Assembly: GCA_964058805.1 (NCBI GenBank)
Contig: CAXKVV010000040.1
Coordinates: 62,001-126,000, forward strand
Source of the DNA: Schoenoplectus triqueter
Taxonomy: Eukaryota > Streptophyta > Magnoliopsida > Poales > Cyperaceae
Direction: 5' to 3'
DNA length: 64,000 nucleotides
In this document: positions 47,748 through 57,692 of the stretch, piece by piece
Layout: every line of letters starts with the position of its first letter
Numbering within the stretch: position 1 is the stretch's first letter
Made by a program: the position numbers and the translations under genes
The notes under the pieces: generated by a model
The model's database searches: none
What the model was told of the DNA's origin: nothing
The model's input: only the letters and a program-made list of their open reading frames with translations

Positions 47748-50700
47748 TTGCCCTCTCCTCCACAAAATTCGTGCCCACACGAATAAACTCCGGAAATTGC
47801 TGCGCAAAGCTGTCATAGTCCTCCCAAGTAGCTTCGTCAGTAGTTTGATTTTGCCACTGAACTAACCACTGAACTTGAGCCACATTATTCCGAGGAACAA
47901 TGCGACGACCCAATACCAATTGCGGCAGTAGAGTGTGAGGGTGGGTAGCACCACCAAGAGGTAGAGATGGCGAAGGAATGTGTTGCTGTCCCAATTTCTT
48001 CTTCAATTGGGACACGTGGAAAACGGAATGGATGAGTGATCCTGGTGGTAAGTTCAACTCATATGCTACAGCCCCAATTCTCCTGGTAATCTCGAAAGGT
48101 CCATAGTATTTTGAGCTAAGTTTATGATTATGCGTACCTTGCACAGTCACTTGGCGATATGGTTGTAGTTTTAAGTAGACCCAGTCACCAACATTGAACA
48201 CCCTCTCACTTCTATGTTTATCTTCATTCCTCCTCATGCGTTCTTGAGCTTTAGTCAAATTGGCTTTTAACTGTAAGAGTGTGGTCTGCCTGTCGCGGAG
48301 GAATTCATTCACCCCTTCAACTGAGCTGCGAGGGACACTACCCAGACCCAAAATTGGAGGAGGATAACCATATAATGCCTCAAATGGTGTGGTTTGCAAG
48401 GCACTGTGCCAAGAGGAATTGTACCACCATTCTGCAAGAGAGAGGTAAGAAGCCCACTGATTGCATTTATCAAATACCATGGCTCTGAGAAACTGCTCCA
48501 GACATTGATTAACCTTCTCTGTCTGGCCATCTGTTTGGGGATGGTATGCTGTGCTCATATTCAACTTAATTCCCAGTTTAGAGAGTAATTCCTTCCAGAA
48601 TCTGCTGGTAAATACAGGGTCTCTATCTGAGACAATAGAATGAGGTAGACCATGTAATTTGTAAACATAATCCATATAAGCTTGAGCCACAGTTGTTGCA
48701 GTGTAAGGATGTGTTAAGCCAATGAAATGAGCAAATTTGGTAAATCTGTCCATAACCACAAAAATCACTTGAAAGCCTTTGGACTTTGGTAAACCAGTTA
48801 CAAAATCCATGCCAACACTGGACCAAGCTCCATTGGGGATGGGTAAAGGTTGGATAAGGCCTGGAGAGGCTATGTGTTCACCTTTGTTCAACTGACAGTT
48901 GTCACAGTGTTGGACAAAGGAATGAATAGCATCTTTGAGTAAAGGCCAGTAAAAGGACCTCTTTACCCTGTGGTATGTAGCAGTAATTCCTGAGTGACCT
49001 CCCTGAGGAGAAGAATGGAGCTCATATAATAATTGATTTCTCAATTGGCCCCCAGAACCTACACAAATTCTGCCCTTGTATCTGAGAATACCAGAAGGCT
49101 CTAAAGTGATGTGAGGAACAGGAGGAGCATGAACCAATTTATGTTGTATACCTTCAATCCAAGGGTCCCCATCATAGCTCTGAATGACTTGCTGCATCCA
49201 TTGTGGGTAAAGTTCACTGACAGTGAGGATAGTTTGGTGAGAGGAGTCCAAATCATCCATTCTGGACAGTGCATCAGCTACTTTATTTTCACTCCCTTTT
49301 TTGTACTCAATCTTGTAGTTTAACCCTAAAAGCTTGCTTAATCCCCTATGCTGCATGGGTGTGTTGATCCGTTGCTCCAGTAGATATTTCAAGCTGATCT
49401 GGTCAGTTCTGATGATGAATTCCGTGCCAAGTAGGTAATGCCTCCATTTAGTGATAGCTGTGTAGAGAGCAAGCAACTCCCTTTCATAGGTGGACAGTGA
49501 TTGGTTCTTTGGACCCAACTTCTTACTCATGAAGGCTATAGGTCTCTGAGATTGCATAAGCACTGCCCCAATTCCACCAATGCTAGCATCAGACTCTACC
49601 ACAAAAGGTTCATTGAAATTAGGTAATTTGAGGACTGGAGCATTGGACATGGCCTCTTTGAGGTGGTTGAATGAAGTGGTAGCTTCTGGTGTCCAATGAA
49701 AGCTATTCTTCTTCAATAAATCAGTTAAAGGCTTTGCAATCATACCATAGTATCTGACAAATTTTCTATAGTATCCAGTGAGCCCCAAAAAACCTCTTAA
49801 TGCCTTAACTGACTTAGGAATTGGCCATTGAACCATGGCCTGAATTTTAGCAGGGTCAGTAGCTACCCCTTCCTTGGAGATTAAATGGCCCAGATACTCA
49901 ATCTGATGAACACCAAAAGAGCACTTGGAGAGTTTCACAAAGAGCTGGTTGGAACATAGTAGTTGTAATACTAATTTGAGATGAACCTGATGTGTTGGTA
50001 AATCCTTACTATATATCAAGATATCATCAAAGAATACTATTACAAACTTCCTGAGATAGGGTTTGAACACAGTATTCATCAGGGATTGAAATGTGGCAGG
50101 AGCATTAGTGAGGCCAAAGGGCATCACTAAGAATTCAAATAGGCCATCTTGAGTTTGAAATGCAGTTTTATGGATATCCTCTTGTTTCATTCTTATCTGG
50201 TGATAACCAGATCTTAAATCAAGTTTGGTGAAGTAATCCATACCTTCTAACTCATCCAACAAATCATCAATCAAAGGAATGGGAAACCTTGTTTTGACTG
50301 TGGCATCATTCAGTTGTCTGTAGTCTACACAAAGTCTCCAGGATGAATCCTTTTTTCTCACCAGCAAAACTGGAGAAGAAAAACTGCTTGTACTGGGTTG
50401 AATGAAACCTCTCTGGAGAAGATCATTTACTATCTTGTCCATTTCAATTTTCTGATAATGTGAAAATCTGTAGGGTCTGATGTTGATGGGTTTGGTATCA
50501 GGTGTGAGCATGATTCTGTGATCAACCACTCTTTGTGGAGGCAAACCTGAGGGTTCTTGAAAGACAGAAGGAAAGAGGTCAATGACAGACTGTAAAGCAG
50601 AAGGAATGAGAGGGGTGTTGAGAGTTTCTTCTTCCAACTGAAATAACTGTGCAATGTAGACCTGATTACCCTTCTTGGTTTCCTTGTGAGCATTGAGCTT

Positions 50701-52305
50701 ATTAGTCACTAGAATCTCAGGTTGAGAAGATGTGGTGCACAATTTGACATCCTTGTCACCTTGTTTTATGACCAAAATGCCCTTTTGTAAATTTAGTCTG
50801 ACTTCACCTAGAGTTGCTATCCAATCACAACCCAGAACTATATCATAGCCTGGTATTGAAAGGATTCTGAGATCAGCCTCAAAGGAATGGTTAGCAATAG
50901 AAAATTTCACCTTGGGACATATGGCATCAGTAGATAATTTCTCTCCACTTGCACTTCTAAAGATCTTAACAGGTTTAGGAACCTTGAGTAGGTGCAAGTG
51001 GTTGACAATTGTTGGACTGACAAAGCTATGTGTTGCTCCAGTATCAATGAGAACACAAACCTTGGTAGGACCCACTTGACCCTGATACTTGAGAGTTTGA
51101 ACTGCATCCACACCAGCAACACCACTGAGTGTTATTAACCCTGCTTCTGTAGTAGCATCAACTAGGTGGTCTGGAGGCTCTTCTGGTTGCTCTTCTTGCA
51201 AATGTAAACCTTCAAAATTGACATCTTCTTCAATAGTGTGAATACCACCTTTAGAGCACTTGTGACCAGGGACAAAGTTTTTCTTGCACTTGAAGCATAA
51301 TTTCAAAGCCCTCATCTCATCATAGGTTAAATTTTGTTTAGAGTAATCAGGTTGGGAGTTGTTAGCTTTGAAGATGGAAGCAGGGGTATTGGTGGGAATT
51401 GGAGACTTAAATGTGGATGTAAGGTCTGGAGGTTTGTAGGATTTATAAGTGGTTGGAGTAGTAGTTTTAGCCGGATGGAAAGTAGGTGTTGGAGTTGATT
51501 GAAAGAGGGAGAGAGATTTGGTGTTGGAGTTGATTGAAAGAGGAGTGAGTGCTGCCTCAATTTCTAAGGCAGTGTCAAAAGTTTCATTGAGGGTTTTTGG
51601 CTTGAACAGTGTAATGGATTTTTGAATATCAGGTTTGAGCTTAGAGATGAAACTCCATATCATGAAAAAGTCGGATCTAATATTAGTTTGCACTATCAAT
51701 CTGGCCTTGACTTTCTCAAACTCCCTGATCAATTCAGCTACTGTTCCATCATGAGATAGTTGCATGAACTGAATAACTGGATTGAGATGAGTTCTGGTTT
51801 TAAATCGGTCAAACACAGCTTCAATTAGTTGTAGCCATGATAAGATGGGGTTCTCTAACCTGAAGCAACTATACCAATCAGCAGCTTCCTCAACAAAACA
51901 TCGAGAAGCCATTTGAACCTTGTATCTTTCAGGGGTATTGTAATAGTCAAAATAGAAATTACAATTTTCTAACCAATCAACCGGTTTAGATCCATCAAAA
52001 TCGGCTAGATCCAATTTAGGTAGCATAACCCTATGGTGAAATTCCTGACCTGGAGCATCCTGATGGAAACTAGAAGAATTGTCACCATGAGGACTAACGT
52101 TGTTAGAACTATGACCTTGATTGTTACCGGTTTTCATGGAGGTAGTGAGTTGCTCGATGGATAGCATGAGTGCCTTCAAGCGTTCATCCTGCATCTTAGT
52201 CGAAGCAATCATAGCTTCATCTCTATTTTGCATATCGGTCGTGAGCTGATCGAGGCGGTCATGAAGAACTGCTAGTTCATCATCAGATCTAGTTCTGGGA
52301 GGCAT
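47593..52305 (-). CDS. intact gag-pol polyprotein with chromodomain, 1570 aa
   Basis: Starts at ATG 52305 (MPPRTRSDDELAVLHDRL), 60 bp inside the 5' LTR and 44 bp after the PBS. Domains by approximate residue: coiled coil 10-60; gag capsid 90-260 (KLDLADFDGSKPVDWLENC); CCHC-like knuckle near 340 (CFKCKKNFVPGHKC); protease near 420 (LIDTGATHSFVS); RT 600-780 with the catalytic FFDDILIYS near 758; RNase H near 903 (ESDASIGGIGAVLM); integrase zinc finger near 1133 (HCDNCQLNK) and catalytic core 1166-1290 (DFVTGLPKSKG, AYHPQTDGQTEKVNQ); chromodomain 1470-1510 (VQWLVQWQNQTTDEATWEDY). Residues 1520-1570 are encoded in the 3' LTR, and the polypurine tract lies in coding sequence. No stop or frameshift is present, and active-site residues of PR, RT, RH and INT are in place. 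The chromodomain would guide integration to chromatin marks, as in other chromoviruses. Confidence 0.97.
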   Translation of the reverse strand: MPPRTRSDDELAVLHDRLDQLTTDMQNRDEAMIASTKMQDERLKALMLSIEQLTTSMKTGNNQGHSSNNVSPHGDNSSSFHQDAPGQEFHHRVMLPKLDLADFDGSKPVDWLENCNFYFDYYNTPERYKVQMASRCFVEEAADWYSCFRLENPILSWLQLIEAVFDRFKTRTHLNPVIQFMQLSHDGTVAELIREFEKVKARLIVQTNIRSDFFMIWSFISKLKPDIQKSITLFKPKTLNETFDTALEIEAALTPLSINSNTKSLSLFQSTPTPTFHPAKTTTPTTYKSYKPPDLTSTFKSPIPTNTPASIFKANNSQPDYSKQNLTYDEMRALKLCFKCKKNFVPGHKCSKGGIHTIEEDVNFEGLHLQEEQPEEPPDHLVDATTEAGLITLSGVAGVDAVQTLKYQGQVGPTKVCVLIDTGATHSFVSPTIVNHLHLLKVPKPVKIFRSASGEKLSTDAICPKVKFSIANHSFEADLRILSIPGYDIVLGCDWIATLGEVRLNLQKGILVIKQGDKDVKLCTTSSQPEILVTNKLNAHKETKKGNQVYIAQLFQLEEETLNTPLIPSALQSVIDLFPSVFQEPSGLPPQRVVDHRIMLTPDTKPINIRPYRFSHYQKIEMDKIVNDLLQRGFIQPSTSSFSSPVLLVRKKDSSWRLCVDYRQLNDATVKTRFPIPLIDDLLDELEGMDYFTKLDLRSGYHQIRMKQEDIHKTAFQTQDGLFEFLVMPFGLTNAPATFQSLMNTVFKPYLRKFVIVFFDDILIYSKDLPTHQVHLKLVLQLLCSNQLFVKLSKCSFGVHQIEYLGHLISKEGVATDPAKIQAMVQWPIPKSVKALRGFLGLTGYYRKFVRYYGMIAKPLTDLLKKNSFHWTPEATTSFNHLKEAMSNAPVLKLPNFNEPFVVESDASIGGIGAVLMQSQRPIAFMSKKLGPKNQSLSTYERELLALYTAITKWRHYLLGTEFIIRTDQISLKYLLEQRINTPMQHRGLSKLLGLNYKIEYKKGSENKVADALSRMDDLDSSHQTILTVSELYPQWMQQVIQSYDGDPWIEGIQHKLVHAPPVPHITLEPSGILRYKGRICVGSGGQLRNQLLYELHSSPQGGHSGITATYHRVKRSFYWPLLKDAIHSFVQHCDNCQLNKGEHIASPGLIQPLPIPNGAWSSVGMDFVTGLPKSKGFQVIFVVMDRFTKFAHFIGLTHPYTATTVAQAYMDYVYKLHGLPHSIVSDRDPVFTSRFWKELLSKLGIKLNMSTAYHPQTDGQTEKVNQCLEQFLRAMVFDKCNQWASYLSLAEWWYNSSWHSALQTTPFEALYGYPPPILGLGSVPRSSVEGVNEFLRDRQTTLLQLKANLTKAQERMRRNEDKHRSERVFNVGDWVYLKLQPYRQVTVQGTHNHKLSSKYYGPFEITRRIGAVAYELNLPPGSLIHSVFHVSQLKKKLGQQHIPSPSLPLGGATHPHTLLPQLVLGRRIVPRNNVAQVQWLVQWQNQTTDEATWEDYDSFAQQFPEFIRVGTNFVEERAMRREIGEIGVTVKLKEKKEKEAQLGRTGKGAGQKHILKIEYDMWASMKGIE
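47748..47761 (-). other. polypurine tract inside the polyprotein gene
   Basis: Minus-strand GGAGGAGAGGGCAA adjoins the 3' LTR and is at the same time codons for VEERA-type residues near position 1515. It primes plus-strand DNA in this class of elements. Confidence 0.75.
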
Positions 52306-52348
52306 GATGTGGAAACGAAAATTGATTTTCCCAGCTGCAATCGCTAGG

Positions 52349-52360
52349 GCTCTGATACCA
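52349..52360 (-). other. primer-binding site for initiator tRNA-Met (chromovirus)
   Basis: Minus-strand TGGTATCAGAGC, 4 bp from the 5' LTR. Confidence 0.93.
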
Positions 52361-52364
52361 CAAT

Positions 52365-52797
52365 TGCTACGAATTATAGTTCAAATAAACAGAACTGGAA
52401 GAAAGAGGAGAAAAAAAAATAGAAATGAGAGAGGAATAATTTGCTAACTGGAGCTCACAAGCATCCATTTCATTATCAAATTTCACACACGGTCTTTACA
52501 ATCACTCCTTTCTTTATATAGAGGATTCAAATAAGTAAATTGTAGTAAACACAGTTCAGTAAAACTAATTATTCCATAATAGCCAGCTGTGATGTAACAA
52601 ACTGACAGTATAACAAACTAAGGAATCTCTACTTGCCCACACTTATTCAATTCCCTTCATGCTGGCCCACATGTCATACTCTATTTTTAAAATATGCTTC
52701 TGCCCCGCGCCTTTGCCCGTTCTGCCCAGCTGCGCTTCTTTCTCCTTCTTCTCTTTCAGCTTAACGGTCACCCCAATTTCCCCAATCTCTCGTCGCA
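52365..52797 (-). repeat. 5' LTR of the chromovirus, with TATA box
   Basis: 433 bp. On the minus strand it contains TATATAAAGA (52520-52511), a good TATA box for the retrotransposon promoter. Identical to the 3' LTR as far as I can see. Confidence 0.95.
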
Positions 52798-52977
52798 GTT
52801 AATTTGCAAGTTTAATGGGTTTTCTTGAAAGCTTCGATACTAGTTCTTATTTGTCATTTATGTGTATCTGGAAAGTTCATTAGACAAATGATACCCTGTA
52901 ATTCCTTTTTCAGAAAAGAAGAATTTTCCATCACCTGCAACTTATAACAAATTTAAATTTCCTAGGAGAAAAGGTAC

Positions 52978-53239
52978 TATTAACGTATATACAAATTACA
53001 GAACAAACAATTTCACAGATGTCACAGCAGATCCAGAGCGCATTCAAGAATAGAATTAGTTTCATTATGTAATAGATTAGATATTTAATCAAGATTCTGT
53101 TACAACATATTTAGCTGTTTCTAGAAGCCTCTTCTGTTAGGCGCTCCTCTATTGAGATCTATATATACATCTTCAGTATCTGTAAAACAATCAATCAATG
53201 AAATTTATTCTCCCAGTCTCTGTTCTCTCTGTTCTTATA
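52978..53239 (+). repeat. 5' LTR of the copia element
   Basis: 262 bp. Has a TATA-like CTATATATAC (53159-53168) and ends CTTATA directly before the PBS. Confidence 0.95.
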
Positions 53240-53250
53240 TGGTATCAGAC
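53240..53250 (+). other. primer-binding site of the copia element
   Basis: TGGTATCAGAC follows the LTR without a gap. It matches the initiator tRNA-Met complement for ten bases (TGGTATCAGA). Confidence 0.85.
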
Positions 53251-53320
53251 GCCAAAACGCTCCACAGCTTAAACAAGATCCGATAAGCCTTCTTCTCCAA
53301 AAATTCAACCATCCTCCACC

Positions 53321-54334
53321 ATGTCTATCTCTTCTCCAAACACTGAAGAGACTTCCGCCGCTGCTCAGTCAATTTCCTTCGACTCCATTACTCATGTCAA
53401 CACAACTATCCCCTCAAAACTCACCGAATCAAATTTCCTCTCCTGGAAAAGACAGATTCTTCTCATAGTAGAAGGTCATGCTCTTGACTCGTTCTTGCAC
53501 AAACCTCCACCAGATCCTTCCTCACAAAACACAGCAGGAGAAACTATTCTAAACCATCAGTACATTCTCTGGAAACGCCAGGATAAGCTGTTAAACGCAT
53601 GGATTTGCTCGTCTCTCTCAGACAGCATCTTGGCACAAGTTATGGATTCTCCAACCTGTAGAGATCTCTGGTTTAATCTTGCCAACTATTTCTCTTGTAA
53701 CTCTAGAGCAAGAATTCAAGATCTCAAAAGGCAATTGCAAAATGTTTCTAAAGGAAGCTTAAATTGCACTGATTACTTGACAAAGATCAAGCAGTTGGCC
53801 GATGAATTGGCCTTTATTGGGCATCCTTTGTCTGAAGATGAACTAGTTACAGCTGCTCTTCACGGATTGGGATCAGACTTCAGTTCTTTAAAAACCTCTA
53901 TTCTTACCTCAAGATGCCATACTAATTTCAACTTCTCCGATCTTAGAGGACTGCTTCTGTTCCATGAAACTGAGAACACCCCTTCTACTGAACCGTCAGC
54001 CTTTCATACTGGTAAATCAACTAAGAACAAGTATCAGTCCGCTAACAGCAAACCATTCTACGCAAATCAGAATAACTCTAAACCCAATTATAACAGCAAC
54101 CCGTCTACTGGATTCAACAACCCACAATCTTCCAATCATGATGCCATTCTTGCAAAGATTAACTCGGGTGAATTCAAAATACCTTGCCAAATCTGTTACA
54201 AGATGGGGCATCTTACCAGAAAGTGCTACAAGCGTTACAACAAGGACCCCGAGTGGAGAGCTCTCCTAAAATTCAATGCCTATCATACCACTGCACCTGA
54301 TGCTTCCTTTCAAAACCCTGATTCTAGCTATTGA
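53321..54334 (+). pseudogene. gag of the copia element
   Basis: ATG 53321 opens 337 codons: a retroelement N-terminal region (KLTESNFLSWKRQILLIVEG), the copia-type UBN2 capsid region (LWFNLANYFSCNSRARIQDL ... LKRQLQNVSKGSLNCTDYL) and a CCHC zinc knuckle (CQICYKMGHLTRKCYKR). It is ended at 54332 by a TGA where a Trp codon is normal for copia proteins (just before LLDSGAN), so gag is separated from pol by one nonsense codon. Confidence 0.9.
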
Positions 54335-57300
54335 CTCTTAGATTCGGGAGCAAATCAACATGTGACAAATGATATCAACCAACTCAACTCTTTTTGCTAC
54401 AAGGGTTCCGACAAGCTCAAAATAGGTAATGGTGATGGACTCTCTATTTCACACATCGGTTCTCAAGTATTTAAAGTTGGTGATTACACAATTAAATTGA
54501 ATAATGTTTTGTGTGTTCCTGAATTTTCCACTAATCTAATAAGCTTGTCTCAATTGCTTGTTGATAATCCATCTCTCCTTTAACTTTAATTCATTTTTTT
54601 GCTTGGTAAAGGACCATCTCCACACAATGATCCCTTCACTTCAAATCACTAGCAAAAATGGTCTATATACATTTAAGATGCTGCCTTCTTCTTCCAATTC
54701 TTCACCTTCTCAAGCTTTTTACTCCACTACTCCTTCCCGAGTTACAACATCCACTTGGCATGCTAGATTCGGTCATTGCTTCACTCCAACGACTTTGAAA
54801 ATTATCAATTCTAATAGTTTGCCATGTACTAGAACTCATTTTCAGTTTTGTAAAGATTGTATTCAAGCCAAGGCTCACACCTTGCCTTTTGCAAATTCTA
54901 CTTCTTCTTCTAAAGGTCCATTAGACCTAGTTCATAGTGATTTGTGGGGACCAAATCCAATTGTATCTCAAAAAGGTTATAAATATTATGTGATTTTTGT
55001 TGATGATTTTTCAAGATTCACTTGGATTTATTTTCTTAAGCAAAAATCTGATGTTCTACAAGCTTTCTCTCTATTTAAGTCTCAAGTGGAAAATTTATTA
55101 AACACAAACATTAAAGTATTGAGAACTGATGGAGGTGGAGAGTATAAACCGATCACTAAAACCTTTCCTCAAATTAAACATGAAACAAGTTGCCCTCACA
55201 CACCGCAACAGAACGGTGTGTCTGAGCGTAAACATCGTCATATAGTCGAATTATCACTTGCTACAATATCACATTCAGCACTACCTATAAGGTTTTGGGA
55301 TGAGATCTTTGCTAGCATAGTGTATTTGATTAATAGGCTACCGTCACAAAATTCTATCTCTTATAAAACACTTTTTAATAAAGAGGTTGATTATAATTTC
55401 TTGAGAGTATTGGGATGTCTTTGTTACCCTCTAACTCGACCTTACAATAAACACAAACTTGAGCTTCGAGCTTTGCCTTGTGTCTTCATGGGGTATGGCA
55501 TCAATCAAAAGGGATATAAATGTCTCCATATCCCAACTGGAAGAGTTTATATGTCACGAAATGTTCAATTTATTGAAGACGAGTTTCCCTTTGCATCACT
55601 CTCAAAGAATATTCAGATAACAGGATCCGTTGCAGAACAAACGACACCTCTTTCTATTCTCCAGTTGCCTCTCGGAAGAACAGAGCAAGGGGGCAACTTA
55701 ACAGACGCGAGCTCCATCTCAGCGCCACTGAATTCAAACTCAAATAACCAAGCCGAGCCCAACATCTCTTCGGCCCAACTCTCTGAGAATCCGAATCCAG
55801 CCCAACACGCCAAGGATCCGAATCCAACACTGATTCAATCTCCTCCACTCGTCTACAAGAGAAGGGTTTCGATTGTGCCACCTCAGCAAAATTCAAATTT
55901 AAATCCTGGAGCCAACGGTAACAGTACTGAACCCAACCCTTCTTCTTCCTCCAGCCGCACTGTTCAGGAATTACCACAAACACCTAATCTGAAACCTCCA
56001 TCCGATCAAAATGAACCTTCTCAACCAGCCCAACTTCAGATTCCATCATCTTCTCACCAAATGGTTACACGAACTAAAGATAGAACTTATAAAAAGCGAG
56101 TTTATCCTGAATTTGTGACTTACCATGTGCAAACCGACTCTGACCCGACAACCTTTGCACATGCATCAAAAACTGAGCACTGGAGAACTGCCATGGCAGA
56201 GGAGATTGATGCCCTCGCTCGAAACCAGACATGGACACTTGTTCCTCCCCCGAGCTCTCAACGTGTAATTGGGTGTAAATGAGTCTATAAAACCAAAAAG
56301 AAAGCTGATGGCTCCATTGATCGTTACAAAGCCCGTCTGGTTGCAAAAGGTTTTAATCAAGTTTCAGGCATCGATTTTGAAGAAACATACAGCCCTGTTG
56401 TGCGACCTACCACGATCAGGTTAACCCTTTCTATTGCTCTTACTTTTAATTGGCCCATACGCCAATTGGATGTCTCAAATGCTTTCTAAATGGTCACCTC
56501 CATGAAAGGGTATTTATGGCTCAACCACCTGGATTCATTGATAACACAAAACCAGATCATGTATGCCTTCTTCACAAATCTCTTTATGGCCTTCGTCAAG
56601 CTCCTCGTGCATGGTTTGAAAAACTTAGCTCTACCTTGATAAATTTTGGGTTTAAACCGTCAAGCTATGACCCATCTATGTTTATGGCACACCACCAAGG
56701 TCATATCTTAATCCTTTTGGTCTATGTGGATGATATTATTGTCACTGGGAGTGATTCTACACAAGTGGACCAATGTATCTTCCAATTAAACTCTCAATTT
56801 GCAATTCAAGACCTTGGTAACCTACATTATTTTCTTGGGCTGGAGGCTACTACTAATTCGGATGGAATATGCTTAACCCAAACTAAATATCTCACTGACC
56901 TTCTCAAAAGAGTCAATATGCTAGATTGTAAGCCTTGTTTATCTCCAATGACATCTGGAACTCAACTCTCATTCACTGCTTCCAATCCTTGCAAAGACCC
57001 TCATTTGTATAGAAGTGTGATAGGGGCGTTGCAATATGCAACTCTTACAAGACCCGATATATTTTTCACTGTCAATAAACTATCCCAGTATATGCACAAG
57101 CCAGTATATGCACAAGCCCTCTGAAGACCATTGGTCAGCAGCAAAAAGAGTTCTACGCTACCTTGCAGGGACTCTTGATTACGGTTTACAATTCTACAAA
57201 AATTCTTCTCTACAAATTCATGCATATTCCGACTCCGATTGGGCTGGAGATTCAATAGGCAGACGATCAACATCTGGATTTTGTGTTTATTTTGGTAGAA

Positions 57301-57692
57301 ACTTAATATCATGGTGTTCTAAAAAGTAACCTACGGTTTCGCGCTCTAGTATGGAGGCAGAATATCGTAGTTTGGCGCTATGCTACCAAGACGTAATGTG
57401 GCTGGAAAACCTGTTGAAAGAGTTGTGAATTTCCACTTCACATACTTCAATCCTATGGTGTGACAACATAGGTGCAACATTCTTGGCTTCAAACCCTCAA
57501 TTCCATACAAGAACAAAACACATTGAAATAGATTCCCACTTTGTTCGTGAAAGAGTTTGTTCAAAACAGTTACAAGTCAAATTTGTGTGTTCTCAGGATC
57601 AACTCGCATACTATCTTACAAAACCACTACCGCTGCCACATTTTAAGTATTTAAGAGGCAAGCTGCATGTGCTCCAGACCACATCCGCTTGA
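54335..57692 (+). pseudogene. pol of the copia element (PR-INT-RT-RH)
   Basis: Protease starts LLDSGANQHVTND. A frame change follows at about 54580. The integrase has the GAG-pre-integrase and zinc-finger HHCC part (HARFGH ... CKDCIQAK), core DLWGPNPIVSQKGYKYY and RTDGGGEY. It is ended by a TGA at 56280 in place of Trp before [12 protein letters not shown] follows with DVSNAF at about 56470 and a one-base deletion just after, then VYVDDIIVTGSD (catalytic). RNase H parts (YSDSDWAGD, STSGFCVYFG) and the end (KPLPLPHFKYLRGKLHV) run to 57692, with a stop at 57327 and a small duplication at 57091-57117 (CAGTATATGCACAAGC twice). Not functional. Confidence 0.9.

Larger units (their letters stand above)
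47315..52797 (-). mobile_element. young, coding-intact Ty3/gypsy chromovirus
   Basis: A 5483-bp element flanked by the 5-bp target duplication GTTAA (47310-47314 and 52798-52802). Its two 433-bp LTRs appear identical base for base, and a single frame of 1570 residues covers gag through chromodomain. The initiator-tRNA-Met PBS lies 4 bp inside the 5' LTR. Identical LTRs mean insertion too recent for substitutions to accumulate, and with the open frame it may still be mobile. It lies in the large intron of the ATX-like pseudogene in antisense. The size, short LTRs and C-terminal chromodomain fit the Reina/Tekay part of the chromoviruses; the exact lineage needs an RT tree. Confidence 0.97.
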
